A stretch of DNA of 64,000 bases. Origin: Heliopora coerulea. Lineage: Eukaryota > Cnidaria > Anthozoa > Scleralcyonacea > Helioporidae. Where the stretch lies: contig JASJOG010000184.1 of NCBI GenBank assembly GCA_030142905.1, positions 186,001 to 250,000 on the forward strand. The letters run 5' to 3'. The notes beneath the pieces were generated by a model that worked only from the letters and a program-made list of their open reading frames with translations, was not told the origin of the DNA and ran no database searches. The translations under genes were made by a program, and so were the position numbers. The first letter of the stretch is position 1. Each line of letters opens with the position of its first letter. Of this stretch, positions 9,289 through 19,494 are shown piece by piece.

Positions 9289-9870
9289 GAAAACACTTCA
9301 AACATTTTTTTTTTTTCTCAAGACTACTCTTAACTGGGTGATCAACTTTCCCCAACATGTACTAATTCTCCCTGGCTCAGTCCATTTACTTCATTTCCAC
9401 TACCTGATATTCTATCATATCATTTCATATAATTGTTTTGTCTCTAGTTTTCAATTTAGTAATTTCTAAACTAAAAAAATTTGATCGAAATGAAAAGCGC
9501 GCCATTACCCTGGATTGTTTTCTTTCTCTTTCTCATCATTTTCTATAGTCGGGGCGTGTCCTGATGGTCTATATTTCCCAAACTAATTTTGTATAGTAAA
9601 TATCATAGCTTCAACCTTGGTGTTGCCATAAGAATGAACATTCTCTCACGATTGCTACACTCACAAAAAAGTATCCTGATTGCTCTGTAAATTCCAGAAA
9701 ATGTTTCTGAGTCTAAAGAAGTTGATTGTAGCGCATGCACTCATACCCACTAAAATAAAAATACGACGAGTCAAGGGTAGTTTAGTAAGAGCGGTTTGTA
9801 AGCGTCCACTAAACTGCACTTTGGCCCAAGTAAGTTTACCCATTACTATTACATAAATTTTTTCTTGTAG

Positions 9871-10254
9871 ATGGAAAGGCATTTCAAAACCCAATCATCA
9901 TGAGTAATTCAAGCCAAAACCCAACCATGAACAATCGGTCGACCTTAACCGTCGAGCCTGGTGCCAAAGTTCGACTACTTTGCGTGGTTGCAGGATATTA
10001 TTATATTCATTGGTATAAAGACAAAGTGACATCGGCAAATAAGCTACAGGAATGTGACAAAGACAAAGTGACACCAGCAAATATGCTATGTAGCAACTTT
10101 TATGTATTAAACCCTGACAAGCCCAACTATACAAGACAACTCGAATTGGAAGTAAAAAACTTCAGAAAAGTCAATGAAGGGTTGTACATCTGCCTCGTTA
10201 ACAGGCCACTCGTGAAGTGGGTTGCTACTGACGAAGTTCTAATTACCATGAAAG
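9871..10254 (+). CDS. Receptor tyrosine kinase, Ig-like exon A (unit 1)
   Basis: The exon follows acceptor TTTCTTGTAG and ends at donor AAAG|GTAATG. It has 384 bases with phase 1 on both sides, so it can be added or skipped without shifting the frame. It encodes one Ig-like domain: first cysteine in VRLLCVVAG, tryptophan in IHWYKDK, and second cysteine in VNEGLYICLV, an imperfect version of the usual DxGxYxC. An in-frame 42 bp duplication lies inside it (10017 and 10059). It is the extracellular part of the FGFR/VEGFR-like receptor whose kinase exons lie further right. It is about 94% identical in protein to exon A' (8 differences), with no stops, suggesting both remain usable. Confidence 0.85.
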
Positions 10255-12062
10255 GTAATGTTGTACAAACAGAAGGGTAGTGACAAGGAAGACATGGTTT
10301 CATGGCCCCTTCAGCGTTCGAAAACTGTTAAAATTGGAAATTGTGTTTTCATTGTTAGAATTTACAAAAGTTTAAAGCATCAGCAAATATTGACAACGAA
10401 TCTCTTAGAATTAATGCAAAAAGGTAGAAATTTCTAAATCTCGTCAACATTCATTCTTTCCCGGGAAGATGTTCCTTTGTTGAGTAAACTCTTCTTACGT
10501 TAGCAAGAGTAAAATAAAAGAACACCGATCCTACCGGGAAAGAGTTATAACAAATAGTTATGACCCTTAACCGGCAGGATATCTCCTCTTGATGAGTAAA
10601 ACCGTCCAAGATTAGCCAGACGATTGACTCAGATAAAATCATAGATGATTGATCCTACCGAGAAAGAGTTAGATTGAAAATCTTTCAAACTTTTTACAAC
10701 AAAGTTATTTTTAACTTTTGTCCCCTTTAAGGAAACTTGGTTACATCCAGGTGGCGTGGCTCGTCCCAGCTTAAATATATTAACTTTTGGACAGTGGTGT
10801 GAGCGTTTGAATAGCTATCATGACATTGAAGGGTGTGAGTCCCGTCTGAAGCTCATATTTTCTGAGTCCCGTAAACATAACATAATCTAAAAAGCAAGAA
10901 ATAGGATGGCATTAAGCAGGGTAATCGGGATTAGCTCTACTTTACCACCTAATAACTCTACTTTACTACCTATCTACTTTAGCGTGATTAACTCTACTTT
11001 ACCACCTCATGCAGAAAAGGCGTTAATCAGGGAACCCCTAACTCTAACCCTAACCCCAAATCGAATCCAAATTCAAAAATTAATTTTTATCCCGCCTCGA
11101 TTCCCAACTCTATTTGTTGGGAATCGAGGCGGAAAAATCCAAATGTTTCAAAATCAGAATCGGAAAATCCTAGAATTCTTTAAAAAACGGAACAAGAAAA
11201 CTGAAAATAAGCTCTCCCCGAAAAAGCTCTTTGAACAAATATTTGTCAATGGCTTTATTTTTGTATATCTCTGGTACTTGCTCGCTTCTTGTACCAGCAT
11301 GACAGTTGTAGTTGGCAACCACATTTTGTGATTGTCACATCTAGATATCATGAAGAAATAGTTGAAGTCTTGTTGCTGACTGTTTTCGAGGTACATCCAT
11401 TCGAACCAAGTAAATTGAAGGACAACTAGGACAATTCTGAATCCGACTTACAACAATGAATTAGGATGTAACTTCTTTTGTTGTTTCTTCATGAATTATG
11501 ATAAACTTATCAACCGAGAGCGAGGTCCTTACGTCAAGGTATTTCTCGAAGGGGTTCGTAAACACCAAGCAACGAAGGAATGGGGTCTGCGCGAAAAATG
11601 AAAGGCAAATACTTTCCAATACGTACCGAGCAAAGAAGGTTAAAAAGGAGTGGATTATATAGCATTTGGTTAGTTATCCTCCCACTTTTAGCTGAGTTTT
11701 TGTCGTCGAATTTTGCTGTTTAACGTACCTCGTAACCAGTTATGTCTCTTGTTTCCACCAGTTAAACATTCATAATATTCATTAAACGTTCATTGAACTG
11801 TATTACAATTGCTTTTAAGAAAATGAAGATACCTAATTCTCCTTATTCAGCCCCAGGGTTGGACTGGCCATTGTACAGTAGAACATTGTTCTGTGGCACA
11901 AAGGGTAGTCCTAGGCTGTTCAGCCATGACATTTTCCCGCCAGAACCTACCGGAATAAATAGTGTATTGGACCGGGCAGTCCAATAACGTAAAATATCGG
12001 ACCATTCAGTAATCAATTCGCATACATAGTTTTCCGCACTTACAAAGAAACAAGCTCAGTCA
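10255..12062 (+). other. Intron after exon A (unit 1), with a deletion junction
   Basis: Non-coding. It holds two copies of a dispersed GAGTAAA-hairpin repeat (10476-10640), a short triplicated CTCTACTTTACCACCT motif (about 10935-11010) and degenerate CTAACCC-like low complexity (11035-11060). Comparison with unit 2 shows a deletion: sequence matching 33683 is joined near 11112-11138 to sequence matching 35185, which removes about 1.5 kb including Ig exon B. Nothing else recognisable; the open frame at 10906-11331 crosses these repeats. Confidence 0.6.
10476..10640 (+). repeat. Dispersed short repeat, two tandem copies
   Basis: Two copies, at 10476-10514 and 10586-10638, of a unit like TTGAtGAGTAAAAcCGTCc..., followed by GTTAGCcAGAnnATT and AGAGTAAAAT. 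The centre can form a small hairpin (GACGA/TCGTC around GTAAAA in the best copies). Relatives lie at 20601-20640, 33299-33337, 33409-33462, 33841-33880, 44905-44940 and, on the minus strand, 47246-47295 and 47363-47425. Confidence 0.65.
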
Positions 12063-12477
12063 TATAATAATAATAGTAATAATAATAATGATTTATGATT
12101 GAAGTGGATAAAGTTAATAAATATTCTGAGATCATGAACTTCGCCGTACGGTATGATAGCGAAACTGAATTAAAAGAACAAGAGAAAATTGGAAAGTACC
12201 AAGATCTGCGGAGAGAGTTAAAGAAAATGTGAAATATAAAAGTAAACATCACACCAATTGTAATAGGAGCGATGAGAGCTATTCCAAAGAAGCTGCGGAA
12301 AAGAGCAGTTGGAAATAAAGACGCGGCTGGTAGAACCACAGAAAACTGCTATATTATACACTGTGAGAATACTACGAAAGGTCCTTGAAATTTGAGGAGG
12401 ATTGTTGCCATCAAACTTCAAGAAACCATTGGCCAAAACAACAAACCAATGTGCGATAACATCATCATAATAATAAT
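12063..12477 (+). mobile_element. 5'-truncated non-LTR retrotransposon in a TAA repeat (unit 1)
   Basis: Flanked on the left by (TAA)n-like sequence (12063-12090) and ending in ATAATAATAATGG. The coding remnant from 12095 (KVNKYSEIMNFAVRYDSETE) matches the C-terminal restriction-like endonuclease region of the larger element that follows. A TGA replaces a tryptophan codon at about 12229 (intact in unit 2). It is a dead-on-arrival copy; the TAA flanks suggest target-specific insertion as known for Dong/R4-clade elements. Confidence 0.7.
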
Positions 12478-15400
12478 GGTTCAATATATTTTGTCATGGC
12501 TTGGGTGGTTGTGGAGGATAAGCTCTCCACTTCCTATAAAGTGCCCCAATATCCTGCGTCATATAAAGCTTCTGACAAACAAGTCCAACTCCTGGCCTTT
12601 TTTTGGCGGAACCGTTTTAACCAACGGGAAAATGGCGAAAGGCGGGTGTCTAGCACCTAAAATCCAGTACCTTCGGGTAGGTGAGGCTCATCAGTTTTCG
12701 TCAATAGCCCACATAAGAGAAGGCAAACTCTGATTTCAAAACCAGGGTAGGTGGGGCTCTTTAACTTTGGTTGGTAGCACACCTAAGAGAAGGACAACTC
12801 TGATTTCAAAACCAGGGTGGGTGGGGCTCTATAACCGTAGAAGATAACTCACCTAATGGTGGACCCATGAAGATAGCAACCATAAACCCTGATACCTTGA
12901 AATTCCACGCTGGCATCTGGCGGGGTAATAGTTTACCATATCATTCTCACCTATATGATGCAAAGAAAACATAGGAACTTAGATAACGACTTGAATGGGG
13001 CTGGATCTGTAAGTGAAGATCTCTCGTTCAGAAGGTGTTCTGTGGAACAGCAGCACAGGCCCGGTCGTAATCGTGCTACTGCTGCCATTACAAGAATGAA
13101 ATGGACAAAGGAGGTAAACGTAGCTGTTATGGAATGTTTCTATTTAAGTAAACCATTTACAGAAGAAGGGAAACCCATTCGTGGTTAAAGGCAAAGAATG
13201 CATAGAATATAGAAAGAGAGAGAATTATTTTCAGTACCAGAGCAGAGATTGAGTAACCAGGAAAGAAAGATTAGAAAAAATGGGTGGTTAACGGCAATCG
13301 AATTGGAAGAAATAAGAAGAGTGATACAAGAAAAAGAGAGAGGTGAAGAGAGCTTGGGAATGAATACGGCCACAGTGGGAACAGAAGAAGAAAATGACAA
13401 TAACAGTAAGGATTTCACCAATAGAACTAGCAGTGAACTAATAGAATTAATGTGAAAAAGCAGACTGCAAACACCGAAAACATAGTATTGAATGATTTTG
13501 AAAATTCATCGAATGAAGAGAAGGAAATGGTCAGAAAGATAGTAGAGTTAATGAATAATCCAGACAGAGAAGGTGATTATGATTTTAGCGAAGTGAATAA
13601 AAAAGAGTGGTGGAAGAAACAAGAAAGGTTAACAACGTGTTGAAGTATATAGGAACTAGCAATATTACAGAAACTAATAGGTTATTGAAAGCTATTAGTA
13701 TGTTAGTGGCGGAGAGGATAGGGATAAAGAAGAAAAATACATCAAAAAGAAATACGGAGCCATGATGAAAGAGACCGATTGTTAATGATATTAAGCAAAT
13801 ACAGAAAGACTTAGCAATACTGGAACGTAAGCGAAGAAGAGAATTAAGAAGGGAAGGAAAGTACAAAGTATTGGAAAGGAAGTATAACTTAAAAACAAAT
13901 GGTTTGACAGTTGCTATTGAGGAGTTCAAGCAAAGAGTAATTGCAAAAAAGGCGAAAGTGAAAAGGTACGAACAAAGAATAAAACAGTACAGACAAAATA
14001 GATTGTTCAGTGTGGATCAGAAGAGATTTCACCAAGAAATAAATGGGGAATCCAGGCAAGAAAAGATCATACCTAACCCCGAAGAGAGCAAAAGAATCGG
14101 GGGAGGAATTTGGGATGAAGTGAAAGACCACAATAAGCAAACAGAATGGTTGAAATAAACCAAGGAGAATGTAACATACCCTTCACAAGACGATATACAG
14201 ATAACTAAGGAGAAAGTTGAGAGGCAATATAGGAAGATGCCTAATTGAAATATTCAAAGAATAGCGGATCAGATGGAAAAATCTTAAATGATGAAGACGA
14301 ACTTCCGGAACGGATGACGTTTGGCAGAACTGTATTATGTGTGAAGGACCCAACAAAGGGTAACAGTGCAGACAACTATAGACCTATAACTTGTTTGCCT
14401 TTATTGTGGAAGCTCATGACTGGCATTATAGCAGAAAGTGTATGTGGGTTTTTAAAGGGTAACATGGTGTTGCCAAATGAGCAAAAAGCATGCAGAAGAA
14501 AGTGAAGGGGGACTAAAGACCAATTAATTATAGATAAGATGGTGCTGAAAGACGGCAGGAGAAGAAATGCCAGCCTGGCTATGACCTGGATAGATTATAG
14601 AAAAGCCTATGATATACCACACTCGTGGATCACTAAATGTTTAGAAATGTTTGGGATTGCTAAGAACGTGGAACGGTTTATAAGTCACAGTATGTCTCAA
14701 TGGAAAACAGAATTGACATAATGTGGAGAGAGGTTAGGACAGGTACAAGTCAGGAGAGGTATATTTCAGCGGATAGTCTATCCCCGTTATTGTTTATACA
14801 GTGTGTAATACCACTGAGTCTAGTATTAAGGAATGTGAAAGAGGAATATGAGTTCAGAGGTAAACAACAAGGGATCAATCACTTGCTATTTATGGATGAA
14901 CAAAATTAAGGAAGAGGCAATGATAAATAGGTTCAGGAAAGAATATTTGAGAAGATTGCTATTAATTTTAAGGTCAGAACTGAATGGAAAAAATAAGTTT
15001 CAAGCGATCAACAGGTGGGCGGTAGCAGTACTCAGGTATGGAGCAGGAATTGTTAAATGGAGTAATGAGGAGTTACAAAGCTTAGATAGAAAGTCGAGGA
15101 ACTTGCTAACAGTGCATGATACCTTTCATCCTAGGAATGATGTAGATAGGTTATATCTGCCAGGAGGAAAAGGAGGAAGAGGGCTAATGAGTTGTGAAAG
15201 TTGTGTACGAGCAGAAGGGAATGGGATAGCGTGGTATGTTAAGAATACCGTAGAGCCACTGTTAATACTGGTTAGACGAGAGAATATAATCAATACGGAA
15301 GAATGTGTGACAAAAGAAGAGTACAAGGGAAGTAAGACAGAGGAAGGAGAGCAGAAGTGGAGCAATAAGAAGATGTATGGACAATAAGTAGGGAGCAAAG

Positions 15401-16212
15401 TGATGACATTGACAAGGAGAAGAGGTGGTTGTGGTTGAAAAAGTGACTTAAAAGCAGAAACAGAAGCTCTTGTCTGTGCTGCGCAAGAACAGGCATTAAG
15501 AACTAACTACATCAAGTTCAACATAGATGACTGTTGAATCATCCCTATGTCGAATGTGTGATAAAAAAGGTGAAAGCGTGGGACATTTGATTAGCGGATG
15601 AAAGAAGCTCACTCAAAGGGAATATAAAAGACATGACAACATGGCAAGAATAGTTCATTGGACATTATGTAAGAAATATGGCTTGGAGCGAGCAGCTCTT
15701 TGGTATGATCATACCCCAAAAGGAGTGGTCGAATCTGATGAGATAGAGGTGTTATGGGATTTCATGATACAGTGTGATCATCACATAGAATGTCAAAAAC
15801 CTGATATAGTTGTTGTGGAGAAAGAAGAAAAGAAATGTTTAATTGTCGACATTGCCATCCCTGATGATAAAAATGTTGGAGTGAAAGAAGATGAGAAGGT
15901 TCAGAAGTATGACGAGCTAAAATGGGAAATTGAAGAGATGTGGTCAATGAAGAGGGTAGATGTAGTACCGGTAGTTATCGGAGCGCTTGGTACTGTGAGC
16001 AAGAAGCTGGAAAAATGGATAGATAGGATAGGAATAAAACTTAATATAGAACATCTCCAGAAGACTTCGATTTTGGGAACAGCGAGGATATTAAGAAAGA
16101 CCCTAGAAAGTTGAATGGATCAATGTCACCCTAGACTACTGGCTGTAGATGGCTGACATCGAGGATTACCAGCAGAACATCAAGCTGTGAAAATTGAGAT
16201 AATAATAATGTA
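12478..16212 (+). mobile_element. REL-endonuclease non-LTR retrotransposon (R4/Dong-like), unit 1
   Basis: Near full-length element between two TAA-type repeats: it starts just after ATAATAATAATGG at 12477 and ends in GATAATAATAATG at about 16211. The 5' leader (12478-12950) contains repeated AGAGAAGG...AACTCTGATTTCAAAACC motifs. Coding remnants follow, in the order Myb-like domain, helical linker, reverse transcriptase, CCHC knuckle, restriction-like endonuclease. The copy in unit 2 is longer because this one has a deletion of about 230 bp in the RT. TAA flanks plus a C-terminal restriction-like endonuclease point to the R4/Dong group (family knowledge). Confidence 0.75.
12955..16114 (+). 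pseudogene. Non-LTR polyprotein: Myb-like, RT, CCHC, restriction-like endonuclease (unit 1, broken)
   Basis: A Myb-like DNA-binding segment lies around 13100-13330 (MKWTKEVNVAVMECFYLSKP ... GWLTAIELEEIRR). RT motifs include [10 protein letters not shown] (14368), WIDYRKAYD (14590), a damaged [12 protein letters not shown] block (14755-14800) and LLFMDE (14885), where the sequence jumps to [10 protein letters not shown] because about 230 bp are deleted right after the first catalytic aspartate. The terminal part (15641-16114) keeps the PD...D-type endonuclease core (KPDIVVVEKEEKKCLIVDIA). Many stops and frameshifts, for example at 13188, 14227, 14505 and 14721. No activity is possible. Confidence 0.8.
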
Positions 16213-16249
16213 AAAACAAGTATTGAAAATTTACTTATTTATATATATA

Positions 16250-16712
16250 CAGGCGGTCTCCAATTTACGACGGTCCCGACCTACGATGATCCGCCGTTAC
16301 GACGCGATGTCCTACAATATCTACAGTAATTGTACGTATTCTTAAATTCGGGGTTCGTAGTTAGGCGTCGTAACTACGAAGCGCAACGTAAAGTGCGTAA
16401 AGTAGTTCGCTGCGGCGTTGGAAGACACTGGAGTGGCGTAGGGAAACGACTAATAGCGTGGGTCAGTACGTAGTCGAGCGCCATATTGGTTTATTGTTCT
16501 TTGCGTTATGGTGTGGTTGTGCTACGTTTACGTTATTTTTTTGAAACTTTTTGCCCTCCATTATGGCTCCCAAACGTAAAGCATTTTTATTGCATTTGTT
16601 AACTTTTTTATTGCATTTTTTTAAATAATAAGGGTAAATTCCGGTTTACGACAAAATCCGGCTTACGACACATCGTAGGAACTGATCTCCGTCGTAAACC
16701 AGAGACTGCCTG
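16250..16712. mobile_element. Tigger/pogo-like MITE (unit 1)
   Basis: 463 bp with terminal inverted repeats CAGGCGGTCTCCAATTTACG and, read inward from the right, CAGGCAGTCTCTGGTTTACG, flanked by TA dinucleotides in TATATA tracts. This is the end structure of pogo/Tigger (Tc1/mariner superfamily) elements. The interior retains ATGGCTCCCAAACGTAAAGC (16563), encoding MAPKRKA, the type of N terminus seen in Tigger transposases. The rest of the transposase is gone. Unit 2 copy: 40563-41026. Confidence 0.8.
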
Positions 16713-16884
16713 TATATATATATATTTATTCTACATTCTCCCGTAAAAAGACTAAAGAGGTTAGACACTGTTCAAAACATCTAAGAAATATTCCTCGTAG
16801 TTATTATAAAACCTCCTTACCTCCACGGAATTTCGAGTGTTTCAGCTACTTTGGAATGAAGGAAAGGGGAATCTTTGAATGAAA

Positions 16885-16952
16885 ATGTCACTAAATGTAG
16901 TGAGTAAATGTGACTAAATGTGACCAAATGTGACTCAATGTGACTAAAATGT
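16885..16952 (+). repeat. Minisatellite of ~10-11 bp AAATGTGACT units
   Basis: Six or so imperfect copies of AAATGTGACT lie about 110 bp upstream of Ig exon C. The same array is in unit 2 at 41199-41262. Simple tandem repeat. Confidence 0.85.
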
Positions 16953-17059
16953 TTATTTATCGTAATAATCAATTGAGATGTGCCAAATTTTGTTTTGGTC
17001 AAGAAGCCAAGGATGAATTCTTCCTCCTTTCACACTTGTTTGCCTCTTTTGTTTCGCAG

Positions 17060-17371
17060 TGAAACCAAAAATCAACAAAGATGAAAAGAATCGAATGAAA
17101 GCAATTTGTCTGGATAAAACCACAAATCTTACATGTAAGATCGATGAAGCCAATCCAAAACCAGACATTCAATGGACTAAATCGATGAGCAATAAGAAGG
17201 ACGCAAATTGGATTCCAATCAAAGCAAACGACGAAGCTGTTGAAATTTATCGAGAGATTTTGTCTGTGAAAAGTCAAACTGTATACCAGCTTTTCTACAA
17301 ATGTGAGGCAAATAACAGTGAAGGGGAAGATGAATTGAAGTGGAAGGTTTTAGCTAAACAAGAAGGATCAG
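17060..17371 (+). CDS. Receptor tyrosine kinase, Ig-like exon C (unit 1)
   Basis: Acceptor TTTCGCAG at 17059, donor ATCAG|GTAATA. 312 bases, phase 1 at both ends. The Ig-like domain has its first cysteine in TTNLTCKIDEANP, tryptophan in DIQWTKS and second cysteine in LFYKCEANNSEGED, followed by a closing WKVL strand. It differs from exon C' by six substitutions and one extra lysine codon (KKD versus KD). The open frame and intact splice sites suggest it is still spliced into the receptor ectodomain. Confidence 0.85.
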
Positions 17372-18592
17372 GTAATAACCAAATTCATCTCGAAAAAAAG
17401 ACTAAGTATTATATAGAGCGACGGCTGGATGCGATGAGGTGAAAGACTTGTAGAATTTTAAAATTTTTAAGAAGGACGAATTTTTACATTTAAAACTTAT
17501 CGTCATCGAACCTGATCTATGAACACGTTTGTAGAGCTTTTAAATGCAAGTTAATTAGCCTACTTCAAACAATTTCTACATTTTAACGTTTATTATTTGG
17601 AGGTTTAAACAAATTCAATTCCTTTAGGATCTTTGTTGAGATTTTTTTCTGAGATGACCGGTGGAAACAACCACTTCTAAGAGCGCGAAAACAATACAAA
17701 CAGCAGTGTGTAAGTCGGTCATTTGTGTCATGACAAAATATTGCCGGGACAGCTTGTAAGTCACCCATTTCCAAATGGCTTAATGCCCTAGACTTACGCG
17801 CTAAGAGTTGAAAAATACATGAACTTTTCAATTTTCAAGAACACTGGCCACTTTCAAAAGCAGCCCTGTCAAATCAGTAGACATTGGACTATGAACCAGG
17901 ATAGTGAATGGAGGATAGCTATGTGAATAAAAGCTCTGGTTTTCATTATCAAAAATTTGCATTGGCTTAGGGAAATGGACCAAATTTGGATGTGAACACT
18001 TGGTCAGAATCTTTTTTCAATCAATGAGAAACCCGTTTTAAAGGGGATTTTACACTTTTCATCGCAGAAATAGGGAAAGAGAAATTTCAATATCGTTCAT
18101 GACAAATTTTTGTTGAAATGACGAATTTTTAGAACTGCATAAAGGTGTTTGATCTGTGGATGCTTTGTAGGATAGTATGAATTTATCATCCAGCAGAGAG
18201 TCCAAAAACGAAATGTATTTTTATTACTGAAACTTTAGCATATCTGCTAAAACATCGCATGAACGTCATTAAAACTTTTCTTGTATTCCTTGTGATTTGA
18301 GTGTCTGCCCACGTGACTGCTCAAAATGACTAGTCACGTGACTGCTCAAAATATAATCCATTTTACATGGATAGAAAAATTCTTATCAAATATTACACTA
18401 TACACGTCTTCTGAGGGTATAAGTCAATGCCTACTTTTGTAAGGGGCTTGCATCACGTGACTTCTTGCTGCAAGTGGTCAATTAGTCTAGGCAACTCACG
18501 AGAATTTTGATCTGCAGAAAGTCCAACCGTTATACTATGTACTATTTTTATCCAGAACTATCATTCTTAAACCTTACCTATCTTATAGGAAA
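17372..18592 (+). other. Intron after exon C (unit 1)
   Basis: No coding sequence recognised. Two direct copies of CACGTGACTGCTCAAAAT (about 18310 and 18333) and a third CACGTGAC (about 18455) form a cluster of E-box/CLEAR-type palindromes. An identical arrangement lies in unit 2 (about 42625-42775). The minus-strand open frame at 17583-17831 has no family signal. Confidence 0.5.
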
Positions 18593-19494
18593 ATAATAAT
18601 AATCATAATATTAATAATAACAATAATATTAATAATAATAATAATAAATAGACAATGGAGAAGAACAAGCACAGCTTCAGTCTACTAAGGGAATGTGGAT
18701 CCTCCCGCCCACCAGAGTCCGGGGTGGCACCTTTGGCAAGAGCCAGCAACCCCTTAGCCAAGGGTAGATGAGACTCTTTAGCCTTGGATGGCAACTTATC
18801 TAGGAGAAGGAAACTCTGACATAAAACCAGAAGTAGGTAGGCAGGACATTGATTCGGAGCCAGTGACCTCCATAAAACGAGTAGGCTTTAATGAGATAAC
18901 CCAGGAAGTGGCGTCCCTGCCTTGCCAGCTGAATAGACAGGTAGCCGAAAGCCTCAGCTTGCCTTAATCGGCTGGCAGCTGCAAGTACACTACCTTCAGG
19001 TGTTGGCAAACCTGTCCTGTCAGCCCAAGGACTAGAAGAAAATCTGTACAGCAATCTGATGCCCCTGACCTCAATTGGTTGAGGATGAACCACCCTTAAA
19101 TGCTGAAACAAATCTGCACTAGTTTAAGAATAAAACAATATTCAAACTTAACCCTTGCAGTGGCACGCCTAAACTGACCTTAACTGGTTGGAAGTGCAAG
19201 AGTGTACTGTTAAGGTCAAACTGCATATACTCATTGGGAGTACTTTCAGGGACTTTAAAGGGCTGTACATCCCTTACTCATTCCTGACTGGATAAGTTGG
19301 ACGAGTAAGGGCTGGCCGGTGGGTGTTTCTTAAAGTCCATATTAATGGTAAAATTTCCTTTCCCCACAAGTTCTCCGAAATGTGCAATGTCTTTTGCGGC
19401 ATTCCCTAACGGGATGCTGGGAGCCCGTAGCAGGCTGAGACCCCTTCCGCTGTCCTTAGTTGGGTGGTGTGCGAGTTGTAATGATGATAATAAT
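18593..19494 (+). mobile_element. Short TAA-flanked retroelement, internally deleted (unit 1)
   Basis: A long TAA-type repeat (18593-18650) precedes a leader with AGGAGAAGGAAACTCTGAC and AAAACCAG, the same style of leader as in the large TAA-targeting non-LTR element. The right edge is GATGATAATAATG at 19494. No RT is encoded. It looks like an internally deleted or non-autonomous relative of the R4/Dong-like elements. Unit 2 copy: 42905-43808. Confidence 0.55.

Larger units (their letters stand above)
8664..9870 (+). other. Intron sequence before Ig exon A (unit 1)
   Basis: Non-coding sequence between the Polinton and exon A, repeated in unit 2 at 31493-32694. It contains a perfect foldback repeat (8933-9085) and a second imperfect hairpin (9196-9288). 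A pyrimidine tract and acceptor TTTCTTGTAG end it at 9870. No gene is seen in the remainder. Confidence 0.6.

Noticed and set aside
11035..11065. CTAACTCTAACCCTAACCCC as an interstitial telomere
   Set aside because: Only two or three imperfect units grading into an unrelated 12-mer repeat; no array.
10906..11331. 141-codon plus-strand ORF
   Set aside because: Spans a triplicated simple repeat and the deletion junction; not open in unit 2.
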